Part shown: positions 28,818 through 39,048 of the stretch, piece by piece
How positions within the stretch are numbered: position 1 is the first letter of the stretch
Layout: the number at the start of each line of letters is the position of its first letter
From: Shewanella holmiensis
GTDB taxonomy: Bacteria > Pseudomonadota > Gammaproteobacteria > Enterobacterales > Shewanellaceae
Length of the DNA: 64,000 bases
Assembly: GCF_025370255.1 (NCBI RefSeq)
Contig: NZ_JAMTCD010000003.1
Location: 62,001-126,000 of the forward strand
Direction of reading: 5' to 3'
Notes under the pieces: model-generated
Database searches by the model: none
What the model was told of the DNA's origin: nothing
Seen by the model: the letters and a program-made list of their open reading frames with translations, nothing else
Position numbers and translations under genes: made by a program

Positions 28818-29729
28818 CTACTGGGCTTGTGCTAAGTACCAGTTTTTCACTTTAATAAAGTGATCATCACTTGCCTGCTTATGGGTCAACATATCTGCAT
28901 GGCCATAATCGTATAAATTGCCATGTTCTTTGGCTAGCAAAGTATATTCAGCCTGCTGAAAACCACACTCGGACATCATATCTTGTACATCGGAAGGATT
29001 ACCCAGTACCGAGTCATTTTTACCGGCAATAAACCATGTTATAGGCCAGATTGTATTTTTAGCGGCTATGGCATAATTAAAATGATCATCATGATCTATC
29101 CATTCACCTCTTACCCAGTCAATTGATTGAGAAAGAGATTGGTGACTTTCATTATCCATACCAAATCGATAGCGATATGCATCAAAAAAGCCCTGTTTAG
29201 TGGCAACTAATGGTGCTAACCGATTCCAAAAAACATCAACCATCAGCCACTTGCGTAGGGATTTGATTTTAATGGTACGTTTGGTGCCAAAGGTTAAAAA
29301 TGATGCCACATTAGCTTGTAAATCAGTAAAGCGGATCAAACTACTTGCCATCAATACACCGCCCCAAGAATGGGCACACCAATGTACTTTGGCAGCTAAA
29401 GGATGACATTGTAAAATAAATGACTGTACTAAGGGTAACTGCTCTCTGATCACCTCACCCTGACCAAGGTCATAATACTTGTCGATTAAAGGTGTGCTCT
29501 TGCCCCTTCCGGCGGTATCTAGAACATAAACATCAAAACCTTGTTCTGCAAGATAACAACCTAAACCACGACCTGAATCGCTATAAAAAACCCGTCCATT
29601 CGACATCGCACCATGTAACATTAAGATGGGAGTAAATTGCTTATTCATCCCTTTCGCTGGAATAAAGCGCACATGTAATTGCCCTTGTCGATAAGGGATA
29701 AACAAAGACTGTTGGGTAGGTGATATCAA
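28818..29729 (-). CDS. Alpha/beta hydrolase family protein
   Basis: A 303-residue alpha/beta-hydrolase. An oxyanion HG motif (LMLHGAMSNG, H39-G40) and a nucleophile elbow CAHSWGG with S121 are visible, where the usual first glycine of GxSxG is alanine. A late acid (GKNDSVLG) and a histidine (KEHGNLYDYGHADM) complete a likely triad. The substrate is unknown; esterase or lipase activity is possible. The only early start in frame is TTG at 29729, with no good Shine-Dalgarno, so the N-terminus is uncertain. It converges with the two-PilZ gene at a gap of 18 bases. Confidence 0.8.
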   Translation of the reverse strand: MISPTQQSLFIPYRQGQLHVRFIPAKGMNKQFTPILMLHGAMSNGRVFYSDSGRGLGCYLAEQGFDVYVLDTAGRGKSTPLIDKYYDLGQGEVIREQLPLVQSFILQCHPLAAKVHWCAHSWGGVLMASSLIRFTDLQANVASFLTFGTKRTIKIKSLRKWLMVDVFWNRLAPLVATKQGFFDAYRYRFGMDNESHQSLSQSIDWVRGEWIDHDDHFNYAIAAKNTIWPITWFIAGKNDSVLGNPSDVQDMMSECGFQQAEYTLLAKEHGNLYDYGHADMLTHKQASDDHFIKVKNWYLAQAQ

Positions 29730-30104
29730 TGTGGCAACTATTCTTATTTAAGGCGTTGATCTAAAACTTAATCATAACTGTCATTAATATCAACCATAAT
29801 AGAGCAAATATCCTAAATAAAGTTTCAATTTGCTCAAGGAAGGCCAATTTGTCAAAAATGAAGGTAAGCTGTAAGGATAAATAAACCTGCTTTACATTAC
29901 TGCCTCATTCACAGTGGTTTTCCTGTTGATAGGGCACTTATTATTTGTTAGCAGCTGACGTTGAAAACAGCATTCATAGGCTGTAAAAAGAAAGGCAGAA
30001 TTATAATCCTCCCAAAAAAAGAGACTTTTGGGGGAGGATTATTTGAATATATTTGACGTAAAAACATTATCTGAGGGATTAATCAGCAATCAGTATGCTT
30101 AGCT
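29730..30104. other. Intergenic region between serB and the hydrolase gene
   Basis: These 375 bases hold the hairpin at 30005-30040. I saw no other supported feature and no clear promoter for the hydrolase. Confidence 0.5.
30005..30040 (-). terminator. Hairpin downstream of serB, possible terminator
   Basis: AATCCTCCC (30005-30013) pairs with GGGAGGATT (30032-30040), and an inner AAAA/TTTT pairing extends the stem past a two-base bulge. No real U-tract follows, so it may terminate weakly or protect the serB mRNA 3' end. Confidence 0.5.
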
Positions 30105-31142
30105 CTACCCTTGCAAGCAAAATACTAACGCACGTAAATCTAGTTGACTTACCGCTAAGTTTGCCGCAGCAATGAGTTTCGGTTTAGCATGAAAAGCCAC
30201 ACCTAAATCAGCAGCCTGGATCATAGGGATATCATTCGCACCATCACCGATAGCCACAATTTGTCCTGGTGCTATTTGCCACTTTTGAGCGCACTTACTT
30301 ATGACATTCGCTTTGTATTGCGCGTCAACCACCGCCCCAGTGACTTGCCCTGTGAGTTTGCCCTCCTCAATGACTAACTCATTAGCAAATGCCGCATCTA
30401 GCTTTAATAGATGCATAAGGTGATTCACAAATGGCGTAAAACCACCTGAAGCAACAACGACACGCCATTGGTTTGTTTGCAACTCTTCTAAAGCTGCGGT
30501 CAAACCGGGCATCAAGGGTAATGTTTTACATAGAGTATCAATAATAGCCGCATCTGCATTAGCAAGCTTACTCACTCTTAAGCGCAAGCTTTGTTCAAAA
30601 TCCAGCTCACCACGCATAGCACTGGCCGTCACAGCTGCCACTTCTTCGCCTACGCCCGCCAATGCGGCCAACTCATCAATACACTCAATTTGAATTGCAG
30701 TGGAGTCCATATCCATCACCAATAAGCCCTTTTGATACAGCAATGGTAATGGCTCTCCAATAACTAATAACTCGGCTGCTAACCCTTTTTGTGTAATAGT
30801 GTGCGCGAATGCTGTTATCAGCTCATCAAGCGGCTGCTGAGTCGCTATCTCAATGCCAATCAAATCATTGCTGCGCGAAAGTAATGAAAATCCAGCGGTA
30901 ACAGATAATGATGCTAACCAGATATCGATGTGTTGTTGAACAGATTGCTCAAACACCACTCGAACACGCTTAGAAAATGATGGCGCAATCTGATTAAGAT
31001 AGTCGGACTCGTTATAACGCTGGCATAATAGGCCGTTATGCTGATATTCGTTTACAGAGGATGACAACAACCACGTTAGAATAGTATCTCCATTCTTATT
31101 GACTGCGCTTGCCGTAGGCGATGCTGTGCGAAGATTGTGCAT
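30105..31142 (-). CDS. serB: Phosphoserine phosphatase
   Basis: Catalyses the last step of serine synthesis, phosphoserine to serine. A HAD-family enzyme of 345 residues. The DMDST motif has the nucleophile D144 and acid D146; later motifs are VVVASGGFTPF and GDGANDIPMI. An N-terminal ACT-like region of about 130 residues precedes the HAD domain, as in the longer gammaproteobacterial SerB. The ATG has an AGAGG Shine-Dalgarno. It is divergent from ytjB, the same arrangement as in E. coli. Confidence 0.96.
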   Translation of the reverse strand: MHNLRTASPTASAVNKNGDTILTWLLSSSVNEYQHNGLLCQRYNESDYLNQIAPSFSKRVRVVFEQSVQQHIDIWLASLSVTAGFSLLSRSNDLIGIEIATQQPLDELITAFAHTITQKGLAAELLVIGEPLPLLYQKGLLVMDMDSTAIQIECIDELAALAGVGEEVAAVTASAMRGELDFEQSLRLRVSKLANADAAIIDTLCKTLPLMPGLTAALEELQTNQWRVVVASGGFTPFVNHLMHLLKLDAAFANELVIEEGKLTGQVTGAVVDAQYKANVISKCAQKWQIAPGQIVAIGDGANDIPMIQAADLGVAFHAKPKLIAAANLAVSQLDLRALVFCLQG

Positions 31143-31281
31143 GGGTCTAACCTCTTTGATTACAACTATCTACTGATGAGTTTTTAGATTAATATAATTT
31201 CCACACCACAAACCATTGAAAAATGGCAGTCAGGCGCTATTGAAAGCGTTTCATTAAATAGAAAAATGACTAAGGATTAAA

Positions 31282-31941
31282 GTGATTTTTGTTAAAGGTC
31301 TCAAGAAAAGACAAAAAATTAGCAGGATCATTCAAGTCATTCTTGCCATAGGCTTAGTCTTTGGACTAATCAATCTGTGGCAAAACAGCTTGAAAAACGG
31401 TCAAAAACTGCTGAGTTCACAAACACAGCTAATGGCTAGAACCCTTGCCCAACAGGCGGCTAATGGTGCAGCGCCAGCAATGTTTTTACAAAATGATGAG
31501 CAGTTGCAATGGCTAGCGTCCACTTTAGCTGCGGATCCTAAAGTAATGTCGGTTAATATCTACAATTCTCAGGGGGTCAGATTGGCTTTTGCCCAGTCAG
31601 TCACAACTGATGATTTAGGTCCTGATTCCGAGGCATTACGTCAATTACTGGCAAGCTATCCGCCGTTAATTGAAAATGTGATGCAGCAAGATAATAATTT
31701 GGGCTATGTTGAGGTGCGTTTAGATCTCAGTATATTTTTTGATGAAATAAAATATTTACATCAAAAAAATATGGAGTTATTAAAGTGGATGCTAATAACA
31801 GCTTGCTTTATCGGCTTTCTCCTGTCGCGAGCATTATCATTCAAACGTGCTGACTTTGATCGTCGTAAAACGCGGATCAAACAGTTTAAGAAGCATTTTG
31901 CCGCGCAAGAAACCACTGACCAAGATGAACCTCAAAAATAA
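31282..31941 (+). CDS. ytjB: YtjB (Smp/AhpA) family membrane protein
   Basis: A 219-residue inner-membrane protein related to E. coli YtjB (Smp). There is a TM helix at about 15-33, a periplasmic region with LMARTLAQQAANGAAPAM and VNIYNSQGVRLA, a second TM at about 168-185, and a basic cytoplasmic tail. The function is not established in E. coli. It starts at a GTG with AAGGA eight bases before. Linkage to serB supports the assignment. Confidence 0.88.
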   Translation: MIFVKGLKKRQKISRIIQVILAIGLVFGLINLWQNSLKNGQKLLSSQTQLMARTLAQQAANGAAPAMFLQNDEQLQWLASTLAADPKVMSVNIYNSQGVRLAFAQSVTTDDLGPDSEALRQLLASYPPLIENVMQQDNNLGYVEVRLDLSIFFDEIKYLHQKNMELLKWMLITACFIGFLLSRALSFKRADFDRRKTRIKQFKKHFAAQETTDQDEPQK

Positions 31942-31946
31942 CCTAC

Positions 31947-31975
31947 AAAAATGGGCGCTATTAGCGCCCATTTTT
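31947..31975. terminator. Bidirectional terminator between ytjB and deoD
   Basis: AAAAATGGGCGCT-ATT-AGCGCCCATTTTT, a perfect 13-bp stem with A and T tracts on both sides, between convergent genes. Confidence 0.93.
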
Positions 31976-31993
31976 ATTGAAGCTATAACAATA

Positions 31994-32704
31994 CTAAAGC
32001 GTTAATGCTGCATCTAAAGTCATAATGATCATGTCATTAAAGGTCGTTTGACGCTCTTCAGAAGTGGTTTTTTCACCCGTACGAATATGGTCAGACACTG
32101 TGACAACACATAATGCTTTGGCACCGAGCTCGTGCGCAACACCGTATAAACCTGCCGCTTCCATTTCGACGCCTAACACACCCATTCTTTCCATAACGTC
32201 AAACATTTCTGGATCTGGTGTATAGAACAAGTCAGCAGAGAAAACGTTACCAACTTGAATTTTAGTGCCATGTGCTTTAGCTGAATCAACAACTGCACTT
32301 AATAGGCTATAGTCGGCAATTGCTGCGAAGTCTTGGTTTTTAAAGCGTAAACGGTTAGCTTGAGAGTCAGTACATGCACCCATACCGATAATCACGTCAC
32401 GAACTTTTACATCTGTGCTAATTGCGCCACATGTACCAACACGGATTAAGTTTTTAACGCCGTATTCTTTAATTAACTCGTGAGCGTAGATAGAACAAGA
32501 TGGAATACCCATTCCTGAACCCATAACAGAAATACGCTTACCTTTATAAGTACCGGTAAAACCAAGCATGTTACGCACATCAGTCACTTGCTCAACATTT
32601 TCTAAAAATGTTTCTGCAATATACTTTGCACGTAATGGATCACCTGGAAAAAGAACTGTTTCTGCAAACGCGCCTTCAACTGCATTAATATGTGGTGTAG
32701 CCAT
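31994..32704 (-). CDS. deoD: Purine nucleoside phosphorylase DeoD
   Basis: Cleaves purine (deoxy)nucleosides with phosphate to base and (deoxy)ribose-1-phosphate. The 236-residue hexameric-type PNP has the phosphate site ([13 protein letters not shown]), [21 protein letters not shown] and the catalytic D in [10 protein letters not shown]. It is the last gene of deoC-deoA-deoB-deoD, 102 bases after deoB, ending at a bidirectional terminator. The protein is highly similar to E. coli DeoD along its length. Confidence 0.97.
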   Translation of the reverse strand: MATPHINAVEGAFAETVLFPGDPLRAKYIAETFLENVEQVTDVRNMLGFTGTYKGKRISVMGSGMGIPSCSIYAHELIKEYGVKNLIRVGTCGAISTDVKVRDVIIGMGACTDSQANRLRFKNQDFAAIADYSLLSAVVDSAKAHGTKIQVGNVFSADLFYTPDPEMFDVMERMGVLGVEMEAAGLYGVAHELGAKALCVVTVSDHIRTGEKTTSEERQTTFNDMIIMTLDAALTL

Positions 32705-32806
32705 GTTATAACCCCTATGTTTCTATTTTATTTGGTACCGCTTAATAATGTTGATAGTTTAACAAACACATTAAACTTTTTATAGAACCGTCGTTCGAAA
32801 ATGTGA

Positions 32807-34024
32807 CTAATTTAAGAAAGATTCACCATATTCCATCGGTTCTAACTTAAAATAGCTTGCAATTGACTGTCCCATATCGGCGAATGACTTACGACGACCT
32901 AATGAACCGGCTTTTAATCCTGCGCCATACGCTAAAACTGGCACGTGTTCGCGAGTATGTTCGGTTCCTTTCCAGGTTGGATCACAACCGTGATCAGCTG
33001 TCAGTAAAAGGAAATCGTCTTCAGATAAAATAGCTAGCAACTCAGGTAAACGTGAGTCGAAATATTCTAGTGCTTTGGCATACCCAGCGATATCGCGGCG
33101 ATGGCCATAGTGAGAATCAAAATCAACAAAGTTGGTGAACACAATGGTATTGTCACCTGCACGTTTAACCTGCTCTAACGTCGCATCAAACAGTTGTTCA
33201 AGACCGGTCGCTTTATATTGTTGCGTAATACCGCAATTAGCATAAATATCAGCAATTTTACCGATACTCACCACTTCACCACCGGCAGCTTTTAACTTGT
33301 CGAGTACTGTTGGCGCAGGCGGCTGAACAGCGTAATCATGACGATTACCCGTACGAGCAAAATCAGCTGGACCAGTACCAATAAATGGGCGTGCAATAAC
33401 ACGGCCAATGTTATATGGCTCAAGTTCTTCACGGGCGATTTCGCACAAACGATACAAATTCTCTAACCCGAAAGTTTCTTCATGACAGGCAATTTGGAAC
33501 ACTGAATCAGCAGAGGTATAGAAAATTGGCTTCCCTGAACTCATGTGCTCTAAGCCTATCTCTTCTAAAATCGTCGTACCAGAAGCATGACAATTACCTA
33601 GAAACCCATCCAAACCAGCACGGGCTAGAATTTTATCGGTTAGCTCTTTTGGAAATGAGTTTTTCAAATCACTGAAATATCCCCACTCATAAAGTACAGG
33701 AACGCCAGCCATTTCCCAGTGACCACTTGGAGTGTCTTTACCAGAACTTAATTCTTCGGCATGACCGTAAGCCCCAATAACATCTACATTGTCACCAAAA
33801 CCTGCGGCAAATTGCCCGGTAGACTCAAAGCCTGCGTGCCCTAAACCTAAGCGCGCTAAATTAGGTAATTTTAATGGTCCCTGGCGACCAACATCAGCTA
33901 AACCTTCTGCACAGGCTTTTGCAATATGCCCGAACGTGTCTGAACCTACATCGCCAAACTTATCTGCATCGCCTGCTGCACCAAGACCGAATGAATCTAA
34001 CATTAATATAATTGAACGTTTCAT
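32807..34024 (-). CDS. deoB: Phosphopentomutase DeoB
   Basis: Converts (deoxy)ribose-1-phosphate to the 5-phosphate, linking the phosphorylases to DeoC. The 405-residue alkaline-phosphatase-superfamily enzyme has metal ligands D10 (MLDSFGLG), the phosphorylated Thr region [27 protein letters not shown] and [21 protein letters not shown]. The Shine-Dalgarno is AGGAG. It begins nine bases after the deoA stop. Confidence 0.97.
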   Translation of the reverse strand: MKRSIILMLDSFGLGAAGDADKFGDVGSDTFGHIAKACAEGLADVGRQGPLKLPNLARLGLGHAGFESTGQFAAGFGDNVDVIGAYGHAEELSSGKDTPSGHWEMAGVPVLYEWGYFSDLKNSFPKELTDKILARAGLDGFLGNCHASGTTILEEIGLEHMSSGKPIFYTSADSVFQIACHEETFGLENLYRLCEIAREELEPYNIGRVIARPFIGTGPADFARTGNRHDYAVQPPAPTVLDKLKAAGGEVVSIGKIADIYANCGITQQYKATGLEQLFDATLEQVKRAGDNTIVFTNFVDFDSHYGHRRDIAGYAKALEYFDSRLPELLAILSEDDFLLLTADHGCDPTWKGTEHTREHVPVLAYGAGLKAGSLGRRKSFADMGQSIASYFKLEPMEYGESFLN

Positions 34025-34033
34025 ACCTAACTC

Positions 34034-35365
34034 CTATAAATCTTCAGCACGAATATAGCGATATATTTCAGGTGTTTTCTCAGGTTGCGTATCACCAATA
34101 TGGATAGCCGCTCTAACAGCTGCAGCCGCTTCTTCAAATGCTTGCTCAGATTGAGCATGGATCATGGCAAGTGGCTTATCGGAACTAATGGCATCGCCTA
34201 GGGCACAGACTTCTGTTAATCCAACGCTATAATCTAATGCGTCACCTGGCTTACGGCGTCCGCCGCCCAAAGTCACAACGGCCAAACCTAATTCTCGGGT
34301 ATCCATACTGTGCGCAAAACCAACTTGGTTCGCATAAACTGGACGAATAATTTGAGCATGGGGTAAATACTTGTCGTATGCTTCAACAAAATCGCTTGGA
34401 CCACCAAGGCCACTGACCATTCTACCAAAGATTTCCGCCGCTTTACCGTTATCTAATACAGCATTTAGTTTAGTACGAGCCTGGGCATCATTTTGTGCAA
34501 TACCGCCCAAAATAAGCATTTCTGAGCATAAGCCCATAGTGACTTCATACAATCTTGGATTGCGATATTGACCCGTTAAAAAGTTAATCGCTTCGCGTAC
34601 TTCTACCGCATTACCAGCACAAGATGCCAGTACTTGGTTCATGTCAGTTAACAAGGCTGTGGTTTTAGTTCCAGCACCATTTGCGACAGCAGTAATACTT
34701 CGTGCAAGTTCTTCAGATGCTTCATAGGTTGGCATGAATGCGCCACTGCCTACTTTGACATCCATCGCTAAAGCATCTAACCCTGCGGCAAGTTTCTTAG
34801 ACAAAATTGACGCTGTGATTAATGAGATTGACTCAACGGTTGCTGTGTTATCGCGAATGGAATAAAAACGTTTATCTGCAGGAACAAGATCACCTGTCTG
34901 ACCGATAATAGCCACACCAGCTTCTTTAACGACTTTACGAAAAAGTTCACTAGATGGCTCAGTTTGATAACCAGGGATCGCGTCAAACTTATCTAATGTA
35001 CCACCAGTGTGACCTAAACCCCGACCTGAGATCATTGGAACATAACCGCCACATGCAGCGGCCATAGGGCCCAACATCAAGCTAATAACATCGCCTACAC
35101 CACCAGTACTGTGTTTATCAATAACAGGGCCATTTAGCGATAAACCACTCCAATCAAGTACCGTACCTGAATCACGCATTGCTAATGTCAGTGCAATCCG
35201 CTCATCCATGTTCATATCATTGAAATACACAGCCATACCAAGAGCCGCTATTTGGCCTTCAGAGACAGTATTATGAGTGATGCCGTTTACGAAGAATTGA
35301 ATTTCTGCAGTGGAGAGTGCTTCACCGTTACGCTTTTTACGGATAATTTCTTGTGCGAGGAACAT
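34034..35365 (-). CDS. deoA: Thymidine phosphorylase DeoA
   Basis: Cleaves thymidine and deoxyuridine to base plus deoxyribose-1-phosphate. The 443-residue protein starts [14 protein letters not shown]. It has K84-HSTGGVGD and the [15 protein letters not shown] signature, then [14 protein letters not shown] used the ATG at 35365, which has GGAGG, rather than the frame start nine codons earlier. A strong stem-loop lies between deoC and this gene. Confidence 0.97.
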   Translation of the reverse strand: MFLAQEIIRKKRNGEALSTAEIQFFVNGITHNTVSEGQIAALGMAVYFNDMNMDERIALTLAMRDSGTVLDWSGLSLNGPVIDKHSTGGVGDVISLMLGPMAAACGGYVPMISGRGLGHTGGTLDKFDAIPGYQTEPSSELFRKVVKEAGVAIIGQTGDLVPADKRFYSIRDNTATVESISLITASILSKKLAAGLDALAMDVKVGSGAFMPTYEASEELARSITAVANGAGTKTTALLTDMNQVLASCAGNAVEVREAINFLTGQYRNPRLYEVTMGLCSEMLILGGIAQNDAQARTKLNAVLDNGKAAEIFGRMVSGLGGPSDFVEAYDKYLPHAQIIRPVYANQVGFAHSMDTRELGLAVVTLGGGRRKPGDALDYSVGLTEVCALGDAISSDKPLAMIHAQSEQAFEEAAAAVRAAIHIGDTQPEKTPEIYRYIRAEDL

Positions 35366-35423
35366 AATATAACCTCCATCTAGGCAATCCATTATGAGCT
35401 AGAGTGGGATCGCCGAAAATATC

Positions 35424-35470
35424 TGTAGCGATGAGGCTTATTGCCTAAAAGACAATAAACCTCAGCTACA
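35424..35470 (-). repeat. Long intercistronic stem-loop between deoC and deoA
   Basis: Three nested pairings close one hairpin: TGTAGC/GCTACA (35424-35429 with 35465-35470), TGAGG/CCTCA (35432-35436 with 35460-35464) and TTATTG/CAATAA (35438-35443 with 35453-35458), with a 9-base loop. It has 17 paired bases and no U-tract. It could be a processing or stability element that sets deoC and deoA levels apart. Confidence 0.8.
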
Positions 35471-35484
35471 ACATTGAATAGGAA

Positions 35485-36258
35485 CTAGTAGCCTTGAGTA
35501 GGCTTAGGCGCTTCAGCTAATTCTAATGTATGTAATAAACTATTTAACAGGCTAGAGGCACCAAAACGGAATGTATCTGGCGTTATCCATTCTTCACCTA
35601 AAATGCCCGCTGCAACCGCTAAGAACTCAGCTGTTTTCGCTGCATCTTTTACGCCGCCGGCTGGTTTAAAGCCTACTTTTCGGTTCTTTTCACTGATCAC
35701 AGTTAACATGATCTCTGCAGCTTCTAGCGTGGCATTAACAGGTACTTTACCTGTCGATGTTTTAATGAAATCAGCACCTGCATCAATCGATAATTCAGAA
35801 GCCTTACGAATTAATGCTGGATCTTTTAATTCACCAGATTCAATAATCACTTTAAGAATGGCTTCATCACCACAAGCTTCTTTACAGGCTTTAACGAGTT
35901 CAAAACCCACGGTTTCATCACCCGCTATTAATGCACGATATGGGAAAACCACATCAACTTCATCTGCACCATAAGCAACCGCTGCACGAGTCTCTAATAC
36001 TGCAATGGCAATATCGTCATTACCGTGTGGGAAGTTAGTCACGGTCGCGATTTTGATGTCTTCACAATCAAGATCATTCAAGGTTTTACGTGCAATAGGA
36101 ATAAAGCGAGGGTAAATACAAATTGCCGCGGTATTACCGGCTGGCGTTTTGGCTTTGTGGCACAAGTCGATGACTTTTTGATCGGTATCATCATCGTTCA
36201 AAGTGGTTAAATCCATTAAAGAAATACCCATTTGTGCCGCTTTTTTTAAATCAGTCAT
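35485..36258 (-). CDS. deoC: Deoxyribose-phosphate aldolase DeoC
   Basis: Splits deoxyribose-5-phosphate into glyceraldehyde-3-phosphate and acetaldehyde. The 257-residue class I aldolase has the Schiff-base lysine K166 in FIKTSTGK, the proton-relay lysine in GFKPAGGV and [14 protein letters not shown]. The Shine-Dalgarno is GGAG. It is the first gene of the deo set, with a likely -10 (TATAAT, 36325-36330) upstream. Confidence 0.97.
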   Translation of the reverse strand: MTDLKKAAQMGISLMDLTTLNDDDTDQKVIDLCHKAKTPAGNTAAICIYPRFIPIARKTLNDLDCEDIKIATVTNFPHGNDDIAIAVLETRAAVAYGADEVDVVFPYRALIAGDETVGFELVKACKEACGDEAILKVIIESGELKDPALIRKASELSIDAGADFIKTSTGKVPVNATLEAAEIMLTVISEKNRKVGFKPAGGVKDAAKTAEFLAVAAGILGEEWITPDTFRFGASSLLNSLLHTLELAEAPKPTQGY

Positions 36259-36583
36259 TTTTGCTCTCCATAAATAAAATCAGTAGATAATTTTTGTCAG
36301 GGCAACAAAGTGAAGTGGCATATGATTATAGTTATGGCCGAGTCTTCATATATTGCCAGTAAATTGAAATGATTTACTAACCTAAGTATTCAATCTGATA
36401 ACGAGTACCACGACTTGAATCCTTGAAGACCGGAAAAGGCAAAATAAACAATTTATTTTATCAATTCCGCGAAAAATCCATTTTAGCGCGTTTTGCTTAT
36501 GCTTAATAAAAGACATTAAAACTCACATAATGCCCTTTAGTAAAGATAAAGTGGAGCCATGCTAGCATGGCTCCAAAGCACAA
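36259..36583. other. Intergenic region between tsx and deoC
   Basis: This 325-base region carries the tsx terminator palindrome (36553-36574) and a TATAAT on the minus strand at 36325-36330, suitable as deoC -10 but lacking a good -35, which would fit an activator-dependent promoter. No clear CRP or CytR operator was identified. Confidence 0.45.
36553..36574 (-). terminator. Perfect palindrome terminator after tsx
   Basis: An uninterrupted 22-base palindrome centred on GCTAGC (arms GGAGCCATGC / GCATGGCTCC), 10 bases after the tsx stop. On the minus strand it is followed by ACTTTATCTTT. The U-tract is imperfect. Confidence 0.7.
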
Positions 36584-37426
36584 TTAGAAGTTGTACTTCG
36601 CAGAGAAAATAGCTGCGTTTTGATAAGCTGCTGTACCTAGCTTGTTATCAGCATAACGGTATTGAACGCCTAATGTAAACTCAGAAGATACGTTCCACCA
36701 CAATGCTACAGCACCGTTTAAGCCAGTGCTTTTACCATTGGTGTTTTGGAAACCTGCATCGCCAGGGCCTGTACAGGTATCAGTTGTACAGAAACCACGA
36801 TATTCATCTTCACGAGCAAATTCAATTTCGTTCCAGTTGGTAACCATAAAGTCTTGGCCAGCCATCTTGAAGTTGTAGCCAAGTACCCAGCCACCCATGC
36901 CACCGTTGAAACCAGCACCAATTGCGCTGTTGTGAGCAAAGTGAGCACCTAAGAAAGGCTTAACCCATAAACCGAAATCAGTGTTGATGTCATAGCTAAC
37001 ACCTAACACGATGTTTTGCTCATAGAAACCTGAAGAATCAGAAAGGCTGTAAATGTGGCCGTAGTAATTCCAGTTCGTTTCACCCATGTTTACTGCAACA
37101 GAACCTTTAGCTGCGATACGGAAAGCTTTGCTACCGTCATCTTGGTCTTTTTGCCAATCCATTTTAGTTGGATTTTCAAAATCGATGAAGCCATAGACAT
37201 CACCCCAGTTATAACCCGCGCCACCTTCAACTTCGATATAAACGAAGTCAGATTTAGCACCGAAACCATTTTGGATATCACGTGAACGATCTTCTGTACC
37301 ATCAGACCAATCTAAATAGTTTACTGATACGTTAGCAAAACCGTAGTACTGTTCAGCTTGTACTGTACCAGTTGTCATTGCAGCTACTGCTGCAGCAATT
37401 AAAGTTAAAGTTTTAACGTTTTTCAT
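36584..37426 (-). CDS. tsx: Tsx-family nucleoside-specific outer-membrane channel
   Basis: A 280-residue outer-membrane beta-barrel of the Tsx/OmpK family that lets nucleosides through the outer membrane. The signal peptide is about 1-21 (ending TGTVQA), followed by amphipathic strands with many aromatic residues and a C-terminal phenylalanine (FSAKYNF), the barrel assembly signal. Three ATGs are possible; 37426 has GGGG six bases upstream. It sits between nupC and deoC, matching a role in nucleoside uptake. Whether it is nearer to Tsx or OmpK is not resolved. Confidence 0.87.
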   Translation of the reverse strand: MKNVKTLTLIAAAVAAMTTGTVQAEQYYGFANVSVNYLDWSDGTEDRSRDIQNGFGAKSDFVYIEVEGGAGYNWGDVYGFIDFENPTKMDWQKDQDDGSKAFRIAAKGSVAVNMGETNWNYYGHIYSLSDSSGFYEQNIVLGVSYDINTDFGLWVKPFLGAHFAHNSAIGAGFNGGMGGWVLGYNFKMAGQDFMVTNWNEIEFAREDEYRGFCTTDTCTGPGDAGFQNTNGKSTGLNGAVALWWNVSSEFTLGVQYRYADNKLGTAAYQNAAIFSAKYNF

Positions 37427-37489
37427 CATCAACCCCATTTTTCATTGTTTGGCTATCTTCAAGGACAGCTTTTGTTTTTAAGCAAGCGC

Positions 37490-37517
37490 ATTTTACCGTT
37501 ATTGTTGTAAATCACAA
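37490..37517 (-). promoter_or_regulatory. Possible tsx promoter
   Basis: On the minus strand, TTGTGA (37512-37517) and TAAAAT (37490-37495) are 16 bases apart, about 65 bases before the tsx start. The -35 region also reads TGTGATTT, a CRP-like half-site without a second half. Confidence 0.4.
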
Positions 37518-37721
37518 TATTAAACCAGCAAAAAAACGAATACTAAATTCTACTTTGTGAACAATGTCGCGACTTTCTTGCAACATGCTACTAACAATCT
37601 TTGTGTGTCACGGTTAAATGTAATAATTAAAAGCCATCACACTAGACTTAATCATTACTATTTATACTTTGGAAACTGGTGGATTAACGCCAATCATTAT
37701 GACAACGTAATCTTAAATGTT

Positions 37722-37751
37722 GGGCTTTACGGCATAGAGCCAGTAAAGCCC
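37722..37751 (-). terminator. Hairpin after nupC, possible terminator
   Basis: GGGCTTTAC pairs with GTAAAGCCC, with GGC/GCC extending the stem inward past one unpaired base. No U-tract follows (AACATTTAAG), so termination strength is uncertain. Confidence 0.55.
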
Positions 37752-37773
37752 GCTTCCTTTGAATATTCAGCGA

Positions 37774-39048
37774 TTAAAGCGCTAAGAATAAACCAGCAAG
37801 TGTAGCACTCATTAAGTTAGCTAATGATGCAGCGATAACCGCACGAACACCTAACTTAGCTAAGTCATGGCGACGGCTAGGAGCCATTGCACCTAAACCA
37901 CCTAATAGAATTGCAATTGAAGATAAGTTAGCAAAACCACACAGTGCAAACGAGATAATCGCTTTAGTACGATCCGTCATTGCTTGACCTGTTGCTTCAA
38001 CCAAGATGCCGCCATCAGCAACGTCTTTTAGGTAAGGAGCAAAGTTTAAGTAAGCCACAAATTCGTTAACTACAATCTTTTGACCGATGAAAGAGCCAGC
38101 AACCATAGCTTCGCTCCAAGGTACACCGATTAGGAATGCTAAAGGCATAAAGATGTAACCAAGAATTAACTCAAGTGATAGACCTTCGAAACCAAACCAG
38201 CCACCGATACCACCTAGCATACCGTTAACCATGGCAATCAAACCAACGAAAGCAAGTAACATAGCGCCAACGTTCAACGCTAAGTGCATACCAGAAGCAG
38301 CACCTGATGCAGCAGCATCAATCACGTTTGCAGGCTTATCAGTATCTTCTGGTAAGTCTGTCATGTCGTTGTTTGTTTCTTCAGTTTCTGGGTGCATTAG
38401 CTTAGCCATCATTAAGCCACCTGGTGCAGCCATAAATGATGCAGCAACCAAATACTCAATTTTAACGCCCATACCTGCATAACCAGCTAATACCGCACCA
38501 GCGATTGAAGCTAAGCCACCAACCATGATTGCAAATAACTCAGAGTTAGTCATTGTAGGAATGAAAGGACGAACAACTAAAGGCGCTTCAGTTTGACCTA
38601 CGAAGATGTTTGCAGTTGCAGACATAGACTCTGTACGGCTTGTACCAAGTGCTTTTTGTAATCCACCACCGATGAACTTAATTACCATCTGCATGATGCC
38701 TAGGTAATAAAGAACCGCGATTAATGAAGAGAAGAAAATAATGACAGGTAAAACGCGAACCGCAAATACGAAGCCAACGCCATTACCAAACATTGCGTCA
38801 GTACCTAAACCGCCAAATAGGAAGTTGATACCCGCTTGAGAATAACCAATCACATCAGCAACAGCAGTTGAAACACTGCCTAATACTTGTTGACCAACTG
38901 GCACATACAATACGAAACCAGCAAAGAACGCTTGAATTGCTAAAGCGCCACCGACCGTACGTAAGTTAATAGCTTTTTTATTTGTCGATAGTAAGAAACC
39001 TATCGCAAGTAGGGTGACCACCCCTACTAAACTCATAATTATATCCAT
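37774..39048 (-). CDS. nupC: Concentrative nucleoside transporter (NupC family)
   Basis: An inner-membrane nucleoside:cation symporter of the CNT family, 424 residues, similar in size to the structurally known Vibrio CNT. Segments VGQTEAPLVVRPFIPTMTNSELFAIMVGG and GQKIVVNEFVAYLNF carry the conserved substrate and cation-site residues (GQTEAP, NEF). About 11 hydrophobic helices are visible. The ATG has AAGGG upstream. A TATAAT lies at 39119-39124 on the minus strand. Together with Tsx and the deo enzymes it completes a nucleoside salvage unit. Confidence 0.93.
   Translation of the reverse strand: MDIIMSLVGVVTLLAIGFLLSTNKKAINLRTVGGALAIQAFFAGFVLYVPVGQQVLGSVSTAVADVIGYSQAGINFLFGGLGTDAMFGNGVGFVFAVRVLPVIIFFSSLIAVLYYLGIMQMVIKFIGGGLQKALGTSRTESMSATANIFVGQTEAPLVVRPFIPTMTNSELFAIMVGGLASIAGAVLAGYAGMGVKIEYLVAASFMAAPGGLMMAKLMHPETEETNNDMTDLPEDTDKPANVIDAAASGAASGMHLALNVGAMLLAFVGLIAMVNGMLGGIGGWFGFEGLSLELILGYIFMPLAFLIGVPWSEAMVAGSFIGQKIVVNEFVAYLNFAPYLKDVADGGILVEATGQAMTDRTKAIISFALCGFANLSSIAILLGGLGAMAPSRRHDLAKLGVRAVIAASLANLMSATLAGLFLAL

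Larger units (their letters stand above)
37427..37773. other. Intergenic region between nupC and tsx
   Basis: This 347-base region contains the nupC hairpin (37722-37751) and a possible tsx promoter (37490-37517). Nothing else is supported. Confidence 0.5.

Noticed and set aside
37500..37520. Full CRP site upstream of tsx
   Set aside because: Only one TGTGA half-site; the other half (ACAAT) does not match.
37557..37805. 82-codon plus-strand frame between tsx and nupC
   Set aside because: It overlaps the end of nupC and spans the nupC hairpin, without a Shine-Dalgarno.
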